Assembly: GCA_030536095.1 (NCBI GenBank)
Contig: JAUNQQ010000013.1
Span: 2,820 to 16,698, forward strand
Origin: Candidatus Saccharimonadota bacterium
GTDB taxonomy: Bacteria; Patescibacteriota; Saccharimonadia; Saccharimonadales; Saccharimonadaceae
DNA: 13,879 nucleotides
Direction: 5' to 3'
Below the pieces are notes generated by a model. It was not told the origin of the DNA. It did no database searches and saw only the letters and a list, made by a program, of their open reading frames with translations. Position 1 is the stretch's first letter, and every line of letters starts with the position of its first letter. Shown here piece after piece: positions 1 through 4,781 of this stretch. The position numbers and the translations under genes are program-made.

Positions 1-22
1 AGAAGCTATTCTTTCTCGCAAC
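1..22. repeat. Partial end of a palindromic repeat element
   Basis: The first 22 bases contain ATTCTTTCTCGCAAC preceded by AGAAGC. This matches, with one extra base, the outward end of the large palindromic element at 4597-4761, best as the reverse complement of that element's left arm. It is probably the edge of a second copy cut off by the window start. The copy would lie about 90 bases downstream of nusA, just as the complete copy lies about 20 bases downstream of the penicillin-binding protein gene. With only one end visible this is an inference from a short match. Confidence 0.5.
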
Positions 23-45
23 CCCAGCCAAAAACTACTCTTCTA

Positions 46-115
46 GGCTTTATCGTCCTGCCCTCCGAGCCCCGCAGCCACAGACGCAGAAGTTCGCCCT
101 AGAAATTATTTTTAT
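46..115 (-). repeat. Stop-codon-anchored repeat, copy A (3' of nusA)
   Basis: This stretch aligns with 3337-3407 over about 70 bases with a single 1-base length difference. The distal 14 bases match at 13 positions and the 33 bases next to the gene match at 26; the middle is diverged. On the minus strand the repeat starts at the TAA stop codon of nusA (TAAAAATAATTTCTAG) and ends with AGGACGATAAAGCC. The same arrangement follows the pilin gene, so it may be a 3' UTR, terminator or processing element. Here CTAGG near the gene can pair with CCTAG at the far end, but that pairing is not kept in copy B. Confidence 0.6.
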
Positions 116-1218
116 TCTTCCGAATCCTCTATCGCCTCCAATAACGAATCCTCAACATTCACCTTCTTCTTTTTCTTCGTCGGCTCAATCACTTCAATAT
201 CAATCTCGTATCCCGTCAATCTCGACGCTAACCTCACATTCTGCCCCTGTCGCCCAATCGCAATCGACTGCTGCTCCTTCGTCACATAAACCTTCGCCTC
301 TTTTCCAGTCACTTCGACTTTTACAATCTCCGCTGGACTTAGCGCATCCCTAAGGTATTCACTTGGATTATCGCTCCAATTCACAATATCAATTTTTTCT
401 CTATCCCCCACCTCATTCATTACCGCCTGCACCCTAACTCCGCGTCCACCGACAAATGTTCCCACCGGATCAATCCCCGGAGTTGTCGCCATTACTGCAA
501 TTTTCGTCCTGCGCCCCGCTTCGCGCGCAATCGACCGAATTTCTACCGTTCCATTATCAATTTCAGGCACTTCTTGAATAAATAGCTGTTTTACAAATTC
601 CGCATCCGTCCTCGATAGTATCAGCTGTGCCCCGCGCTCATCCCGCTGAATTTCTTTTATTAACACCTTTAATCTCTGTCCAACCGAGTATCGCTCACCC
701 TCAATCTGCTCACTTTTAAGTAAAATCCCCATCGCCTTCCCCAGTTCCACGCACACGACTTTCGGCTCGATTCTCGCCACCACCCCTGTCATAATCGTCC
801 CAATCTTCGATTCGAATGTCTCCAATACCGTCTCCTTCTCCGCCTCTCGGAGTCTCTGAATAATCACCTGTTTCGCCGTCGTTGAAGCTACACGTCCAAA
901 GCTCTTCACTTCATACTCTTCCGACACAACATCCCCAATCTCTTTCCCCTTCGCCTTCGGGTCATCCGCTGGAATTTCCGTCGCCGGATTATATGCCACC
1001 CCCGACTCAACCACGATTTTATCCACAAACACTTTCGCCGCCCCCGTAATCAGATTCAGCTCACTCCGAACATTCGCCTCGCGATCAGTATTTTCTCGCC
1101 GCCATGCCGCCGCAATCGCCGTCTGGATTACATCTAGTACTGTCTCCTCGCTCAGCCCCTTCTCTTCAGCAATCACCTTCACCATCGCCGACATCTGTTC
1201 TAAATCTAAATCTTGCAT
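112..1218 (-). CDS. nusA: Transcription elongation/termination factor NusA
   Basis: This encodes a 368-residue NusA, the RNA polymerase-bound factor that modulates pausing, termination and antitermination. The N-terminal polymerase-binding domain covers about residues 1-130, an S1 domain about 138-205 (MTGVVARIEPKVVCVELG), and two KH domains follow. KH1 carries GTFVGGRGVRVQAV near 253-266 and KH2 carries SIAIGRQGQNVRLAS near 318-332. The length is typical of NusA proteins without the extra C-terminal acidic repeats found in some proteobacteria. A lysine run (348-352) and an acidic tail end the protein. The ATG is preceded on the minus strand by AAGGAAGG about 6 nt upstream, a good ribosome-binding site. 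The usual neighbours rimP and infB are not in the window, although downstream sequence is cut off. Confidence 0.97.
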   Translation of the reverse strand: MQDLDLEQMSAMVKVIAEEKGLSEETVLDVIQTAIAAAWRRENTDREANVRSELNLITGAAKVFVDKIVVESGVAYNPATEIPADDPKAKGKEIGDVVSEEYEVKSFGRVASTTAKQVIIQRLREAEKETVLETFESKIGTIMTGVVARIEPKVVCVELGKAMGILLKSEQIEGERYSVGQRLKVLIKEIQRDERGAQLILSRTDAEFVKQLFIQEVPEIDNGTVEIRSIAREAGRRTKIAVMATTPGIDPVGTFVGGRGVRVQAVMNEVGDREKIDIVNWSDNPSEYLRDALSPAEIVKVEVTGKEAKVYVTKEQQSIAIGRQGQNVRLASRLTGYEIDIEVIEPTKKKKKVNVEDSLLEAIEDSEE

Positions 1219-1244
1219 TTTGTTCCTTCCTTTTCAACAATTAA

Positions 1245-1266
1245 TCCGACCCTTCTTCAGGTCGGA
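1245..1266 (-). promoter_or_regulatory. Hairpin in the nusA 5' leader
   Basis: TCCGACC and GGTCGGA form a perfect 7-bp stem with an 8-nt loop. It sits between the nusA promoter and its Shine-Dalgarno site, about a dozen bases from the expected transcript start. It may be an mRNA-stabilising 5' hairpin or a site for control of nusA; the sequence does not decide between them. nusA has a real leader, unlike most core genes in this window. Confidence 0.5.
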
Positions 1267-1285
1267 CGCTTTCTACTATGACCTA

Positions 1286-1313
1286 ATTATACCCCACTCT
1301 CCCAATTTGTCAA
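1286..1313 (-). promoter_or_regulatory. nusA promoter
   Basis: On the minus strand a perfect TTGACA (1308-1313) and a perfect TATAAT (1286-1291) are separated by 16 bp. The predicted transcript starts near 1279, giving a leader of about 60 nt before the nusA ATG at 1218. Confidence 0.85.
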
Positions 1314-1355
1314 TATTTTTCTTCTCCATTCGGCTAGAATTATGCCAAAAAATCC

Positions 1356-1384
1356 TTGTGTTTAACCGGCATTTCCTGTATAAT
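1356..1384 (+). promoter_or_regulatory. Promoter of the FISUMP-domain gene
   Basis: TTGTGT (1356-1361), a 17-bp spacer and a perfect TATAAT (1379-1384) form a sigma70-type promoter. The upstream in-frame ATG at 1356 lies inside the -35 box, so it cannot be the translation start. The ATG at 1419, preceded by TTAGGGAAACGG, is the sensible one. Confidence 0.75.
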
Positions 1385-1418
1385 AAAACCAGAGAAAGGT
1401 CATATTAGGGAAACGGTA

Positions 1419-3071
1419 ATGAGCGAACGATTTCTAAGTTTCGGCAAATATCTAATAAAAATCACCATTGTTTATTTTGGTGTGGTTTTTGGACTTCTCC
1501 TCATGCCTGGATTTTTCACAGGTACAATCTGCGCAGACGAAGAAATCGACCCAACTTTACGCCCTTCTGCCGAAGCCACTATGGCCGTCGCTATTCGTCG
1601 CAATGTCGAAAATTATCTCCCTTCTGATAACGCTACAATGTGGATTGAGACAGATAACGCTCGTGGTTTAACTACTACAGTCAGCGGCCACAATATTGAC
1701 AATCTAATTAAAATTAAAGATGGTAAAGGCGATTTTTCTATCGGCGACCTCAGTTATAAAACCGGCGCCGACACATTAGTTTTTACTACTATCGCTAATT
1801 TTGCTGCTCAGACTAAGACAATTTTTGACATCGAATATATGCAGGAAATGACCTCAGCTATCTGTGACGCTACTCCGACGCCGCTTGCCGAAATAGACGG
1901 CGCTCTAAACACTGAAATTCCCGAAACTACTCTGATTGATTCGCGTGACGGCAAAAAATATATCATTAGAAAACTTGCCGACGGCCACTGCTGGATGGCT
2001 GAGAATCTCGCTCTTGATCTATCTAGTGAAAAAACTTATACTTCACTTGATACCGATATTGCCCCGAGCTATAACCAGGAAAAACAAGATGCCCTTATTC
2101 GTAACATAAAAAACGCCGATGATTATCTAGTTCGTGTCGCCGAAACGGTCGAGGGTGGCGTTCCAAAAACAATAAAAAAACCTACTCCTACTCCTACCCC
2201 CACTACTGACCCAGAAGAACCTTCCGAAGAAAATCCCGAATCTGATTTAGTCGAATCTGCCCCGTCAACCGTCGATGGTATTATCGAAAATGCTATCACC
2301 TCTAGTGAGGTTGCGCCCAATACAGAACTCCCAGAATTTGAAACTGCTCCCGAGCCGCAACAGTCCAATGGTCTCGCCGAAGCCATCTCTAAGATTGAAG
2401 CCGAAGCTCGCGCTCGCGCTGATGAAGCACGTGCTGCAGAGCAGGCCGTTCGCGCCGCCGAACAAGAGCGCGCCGCTGAAATTGAGAAAAAAGCCGCCGG
2501 CTTAACTAATGAAAGTACCTCAAAAATCGCCAGGGAACTAAACATCAGTCTTCCAGAATATGTCGGCTTCACTCCTGAAAACAGTACTCAGGAACTCGCT
2601 GGTGAACGCTGGCGCGGTGACTCTGTTTCTCAGATTGAAAATGACATTGCCCATTCCCAAAAAGCCACTAATCCCGCTCATGGTAATTATTATAACTGGT
2701 ATTCCGCAACTGCTGGAACTGGCACCTACTATATGGAAGACGCCAAAGCCGGCTCCAGTATCTGTCCAAAGGGCTGGGAACTCCCCGCTGGTGACGGTGC
2801 TAAGAGCTTTGTAAATCTCATTTCTCTCTATAAATTCAATGCCGATACTACTGATTATACTCTCCGCGACTACCTAATTTCCGCCCCACTTTCTCTCTCC
2901 CTCGCTGGCGCTTATTATTACAACGGCCTCATCGGTGGTGAAAACGAATGGGGAAATTACTGGACAAAAGATGCCGAAAATCTCGTCGCCGCCAGCTTTG
3001 ATGTCGAAACCGTCGGTATGAATTACAGTCAAAAAACCAACGGTTACTCCATCCGCTGCGTTGAAAAATAA
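1419..3071 (+). CDS. Secreted FISUMP-domain protein with a coiled-coil insertion
   Basis: This is a 550-residue exported protein of unknown function. A basic N-terminus and a hydrophobic segment (about 13-34) end in TICADEE, a plausible signal peptide with cleavage near residue 39. The FISUMP (Fibrobacter succinogenes major paralogous) fold is recognisable in two pieces. The first is about residues 167-245, with LIDSRDGKKYIIRKLADGHC then WMAENL. The second is about 420-550, with YYNWYSATAGTG, SSICPKGWELP and a final NGYSIRCVEK. Between them lies an unusual insertion: a PTPTPTPTT linker (255-263), an acidic Ser/Pro-rich stretch and an Ala/Glu/Arg coiled coil (about 318-360). It probably sits on the cell surface. 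The start was chosen from the promoter, since the longer frame to 1356 would begin inside the -35 box. The family is well supported; the biological role is unknown. Confidence 0.85.
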   Translation: MSERFLSFGKYLIKITIVYFGVVFGLLLMPGFFTGTICADEEIDPTLRPSAEATMAVAIRRNVENYLPSDNATMWIETDNARGLTTTVSGHNIDNLIKIKDGKGDFSIGDLSYKTGADTLVFTTIANFAAQTKTIFDIEYMQEMTSAICDATPTPLAEIDGALNTEIPETTLIDSRDGKKYIIRKLADGHCWMAENLALDLSSEKTYTSLDTDIAPSYNQEKQDALIRNIKNADDYLVRVAETVEGGVPKTIKKPTPTPTPTTDPEEPSEENPESDLVESAPSTVDGIIENAITSSEVAPNTELPEFETAPEPQQSNGLAEAISKIEAEARARADEARAAEQAVRAAEQERAAEIEKKAAGLTNESTSKIARELNISLPEYVGFTPENSTQELAGERWRGDSVSQIENDIAHSQKATNPAHGNYYNWYSATAGTGTYYMEDAKAGSSICPKGWELPAGDGAKSFVNLISLYKFNADTTDYTLRDYLISAPLSLSLAGAYYYNGLIGGENEWGNYWTKDAENLVAASFDVETVGMNYSQKTNGYSIRCVEK

Positions 3072-3115
3072 TTAAACCCTCCTAAGAAATCCCCCGTCTG
3101 CGCGCGGTATTCTTC

Positions 3116-3156
3116 TAGCTAAACAACCGTGCTTCGCACGGTTGTTGTATGCGCCA
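3116..3156 (+). terminator. TAGCTA-hairpin element, copy 1 (probable terminator)
   Basis: A perfect 11-bp stem (3122-3132 with 3136-3146) and a TTC loop lie 50 bases after the FISUMP stop. The stem is flanked directly by TAGCTA (3116-3121) and GTATGCGCCA (3147-3156). A second element at 4512-4552 keeps the flanks, loop and stem length but has a different stem sequence. Position at convergent gene ends suggests a 3'-end or termination function. There is no clean T-tract, so it is not a standard intrinsic terminator. Confidence 0.6.
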
Positions 3157-3200
3157 CTCACTCATCGCCAATAAACCCCGCCCAAAAAGCCATAAAGAAT

Positions 3201-3319
3201 GTTTTAGTGCTGCGAAGTTTAAGGAAACGGCGCTTGTGGTAGAAGCGAAGAAAAGTCTAAAATTTATTTTAGACTTTTCTAAGCGCCGCCCCACAATTTT
3301 GGCAACGAAATTACTAAAC
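3201..3319. other. Structured, gene-free region (possible RNA or dyad element)
   Basis: A perfect 14-bp stem (3249-3262 with 3267-3280, loop TTTA) is extended directly on its 3' side by AAGCGCCG (3281-3288), which pairs with CGGCGCTT (3228-3235) across a 13-nt bulge. TTGTGG (3234-3239) can alternatively pair with CCACAA (3291-3296), and TTTAGT (3203-3208) with ACTAAA (3313-3318). Together these allow one nested fold of about 120 nt with two competing pairings. No promoter is evident and I recognise no known RNA family. The short open frame across it looks spurious. Confidence 0.45.
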
Positions 3320-3336
3320 GGAGCGAGAAGTGGCTG

Positions 3337-3407
3337 GGCCTTATCGTCCTACCCCCCTGAACACCGGAACTGTCGACGAAGAAATTTACGCTAGAAATCG
3401 TTTTTAT
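3337..3407 (-). repeat. Stop-codon-anchored repeat, copy B (3' of the pilin gene)
   Basis: This is the second copy of the repeat at 46-115. On the minus strand it begins at the pilin TAA (TAAAAACGATTTCTAG) and ends in AGGACGATAAGGCC. The two copies align across about 70 bases with one indel although the genes before them are unrelated. The match is strongest at both ends of the repeat, as for a structure or binding site with a variable middle. Confidence 0.6.
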
Positions 3408-3796
3408 CGGTTACGGCTTTTTTTGATATACGTATCTTCCTTCTCCATTTTCGCCCGCAAGACATACTCCTTACACTTTCCATCTTCGCAATTTGCCGCC
3501 TCATACGAATATGAACTTCCACTCACCCCTAAATTCATCCCATACGGATCAGTAAATAGCGCCGGATCCATCATCGGCAACACATCCTCCGAAATCATCT
3601 CCGGATAATACCCATTTTCCGCATAAAATCCCTCTTCCAACGCATAATACATTGCATTTATTGCTGTCTTCCGCGACTCATCTCGATTCATTGCATCCGT
3701 ATTTAGTTTTTGCAAGAAAAACAGCACCACCGCCAATCCCACCCCAAGAATCACTATCATCAGCTCAACTATCGTAAAGCCTTTTTTCAATCTCAT
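3404..3796 (-). CDS. Type IV pilin-like protein (prepilin)
   Basis: This is a 130-residue class III-signal pilin-like protein. The N-terminus is MRLKKGFTIVELMIVILGVG: a short basic leader, the G6/F7 prepilin peptidase cleavage site, and the conserved Glu at mature position 5 (E11), followed by a hydrophobic helix to about residue 29. The C-terminal globular part has one cysteine pair (C103, C108) that could form a small disulfide loop. It would be a subunit of a type IV pilus or pseudopilus, structures implicated in host-cell contact and DNA uptake in Saccharibacteria. No other pilus gene is adjacent, so whether it is a major or minor subunit is unknown. TATAAT lies 6 nt before the ATG, so the message is probably leaderless. 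Confidence 0.88.
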   Translation of the reverse strand: MRLKKGFTIVELMIVILGVGLAVVLFFLQKLNTDAMNRDESRKTAINAMYYALEEGFYAENGYYPEMISEDVLPMMDPALFTDPYGMNLGVSGSSYSYEAANCEDGKCKEYVLRAKMEKEDTYIKKSRNR

Positions 3797-3802
3797 ATCT
3801 AG

Positions 3803-3828
3803 ATTATATCATAAAAATGTGGTATAAT
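3803..3828. promoter_or_regulatory. Divergent promoters of the pilin and bPH2 genes
   Basis: Two extended -10 boxes face away from each other within 42 bp of intergenic sequence. The minus-strand one reads TGATATAAT (-10 at 3803-3808) and lies 6 nt before the pilin ATG. The plus-strand one reads TGGTATAAT (-10 at 3823-3828) and lies 10 nt before the bPH2-protein ATG. The region is so short that each promoter's -35 area overlaps the other's -10, so polymerases could compete. Neither has a good -35, consistent with extended -10 promoters. Confidence 0.75.
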
Positions 3829-3838
3829 ACAGAAAATT

Positions 3839-4429
3839 ATGCAAAAAGATTTAGCAAAATTGCGCCATCAGCGTAGCCAGAAAGATTTTCCCGACCTAAA
3901 GCTCGAGGATAGTGAGTATGTCGTGCTTGATGTTCGTCGCTCTCCGCTCGGTCTTGTCGCAATCTGGGGTTTGGCTGCTCTTATTGTTGTCTTGCTCGGT
4001 ATTAGTTTTTCTATGGCACGCTTTTCCGACGCTCTGAACGTTCTTGGTTTTCAGGCGCAGGCGCTGAACTACATCTTATTAATTATTATGATTCTTCTTG
4101 CTATCGCCATTCTTTCTGCACTGATAGCGACTAAGGTCTATAAGGAAAACCGCCTAATCGTTACAAATCGCCGTCTTTTTCATCATAATTCAATCTCGCT
4201 TTTCGCAAAAAGCCTAAACGTCATCGATCTCACCTCGATCGAAGATGTCTCTTTCCGCCAAAGCGGTATTATTGACCAAATTTTCAAGATTGGCACAATC
4301 CGTCTCTCAACCGTTGGCGATGAAACGACCTATACTTTTAAATACGTCGACACCCCAACCGACGAACTTGACACAATTACCCACCTTGTCCACCAAGAAA
4401 AAGAACGCGAAAAAGAAGTCCACTCATAA
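3839..4429 (+). CDS. bPH2 (bacterial PH) domain membrane protein
   Basis: This is a 196-residue membrane protein. A cytoplasmic N-terminus (1-36) is followed by two transmembrane helices (about 38-60 and 76-100). A C-terminal bPH2-type domain follows (about 102-186), with the typical start YKENRLIVTNRRLFHHNSIS and then LTSIEDVSFRQSGIIDQIFK and GTIRLSTVGD. Similar YdbS/YdbT-like domains occur in many Gram-positive and CPR genomes; the biochemical function is not established. The last residues are highly charged. The gene has its own extended -10 promoter and a short leader without a Shine-Dalgarno site, and is followed after 80 bases by the second TAGCTA hairpin. Confidence 0.85.
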   Translation: MQKDLAKLRHQRSQKDFPDLKLEDSEYVVLDVRRSPLGLVAIWGLAALIVVLLGISFSMARFSDALNVLGFQAQALNYILLIIMILLAIAILSALIATKVYKENRLIVTNRRLFHHNSISLFAKSLNVIDLTSIEDVSFRQSGIIDQIFKIGTIRLSTVGDETTYTFKYVDTPTDELDTITHLVHQEKEREKEVHS

Positions 4430-4511
4430 CTCTGCCACTCCGCCATTTACTCATCATCCCTCATCTAGCCGACGTACTTCACCTCGCTCTCGTTATCTAT
4501 TTAGCATCCTG

Positions 4512-4552
4512 TAGCTAGAGAAGGTGCCTTCGGCATCTTCTCGTATGCGCCA
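4512..4552 (+). terminator. TAGCTA-hairpin element, copy 2 (probable terminator)
   Basis: An 11-bp stem (4518-4528 with 4532-4542, one G-T pair) and a TTC loop are flanked by TAGCTA (4512-4517) and GTATGCGCCA (4543-4552). Flanks, stem length and loop equal those of the copy at 3116-3156, but most stem bases differ. It lies 3' of the bPH2-protein gene. No T-tract follows. Confidence 0.6.
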
Positions 4553-4596
4553 TTCCCTCTCCCCCCTATGGACGACAGAGAAAACATTAACAGCGT

Positions 4597-4761
4597 TGCG
4601 AGAAAGAATGCTTCTTAGCGAACATGTCGCAAAGCCCGAGCGTCCGAAGAAATGACCATCGAGCCGAGTATACCGGATAGTCCCGGGCGCAGGCCCGGAT
4701 GGTCATTGATAAAGGTGTCCGGCGCACCTGCGACCGTTCGCTAAGAACATTCTTTCTCGCA
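4597..4761. repeat. 165-nt palindromic element with 26-bp arms
   Basis: The ends are inverted repeats: a 14-nt arm starting TGCGAGAAAG (4597-4610) pairs with 4748-4761, and TTCTTAGCGAAC (4612-4623) pairs with 4736-4747. That is 26 perfect base pairs with one bulged C at 4611. Inside are a perfect 10-bp stem (AATGACCATC 4651-4660 with GATGGTCATT 4698-4707) capped by a GC-rich hairpin (CGGGC/GCCCG around 4684-4697), and a 6-bp hairpin (4713-4718 with 4724-4729). It starts 20 bases after the penicillin-binding protein stop, and part of a second copy lies at 1-22. No target-site duplication is visible. It may be a MITE/REP-like mobile element or a 3' UTR structure. The remaining interval 4430-4596 holds only the hairpin element. 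Confidence 0.75.
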
Positions 4762-4781
4762 CCCCCCAACAACCCCAACAT

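Noticed and set aside
1356..1418. N-terminal extension of the FISUMP gene by 21 codons
   Set aside because: The ATG at 1356 lies inside the -35 box of the gene's promoter, and the extension separates the signal peptide from the N-terminus.
2123..2572. 149-codon minus-strand frame inside the FISUMP gene
   Set aside because: Ser/Ala-rich shadow of the Ala/Glu coiled-coil coding region, with no start signals.
3149..3394. 81-codon plus-strand frame in the gene-free interval
   Set aside because: It runs across the hairpins and the stop-anchored repeat, has no promoter or ribosome-binding site, and its composition is not protein-like.
4597..4761. Known RNA such as SRP RNA, 6S RNA, RNase P RNA, tmRNA or hammerhead ribozyme
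   Set aside because: I could not find the conserved cores of these RNAs on either strand, and the 26-bp perfect arms look more like a repeat element.
4587..4781. 64-codon minus-strand frame over the palindromic element
   Set aside because: It is a translation of the inverted repeat; its two ends are complementary DNA rather than coding sequence.
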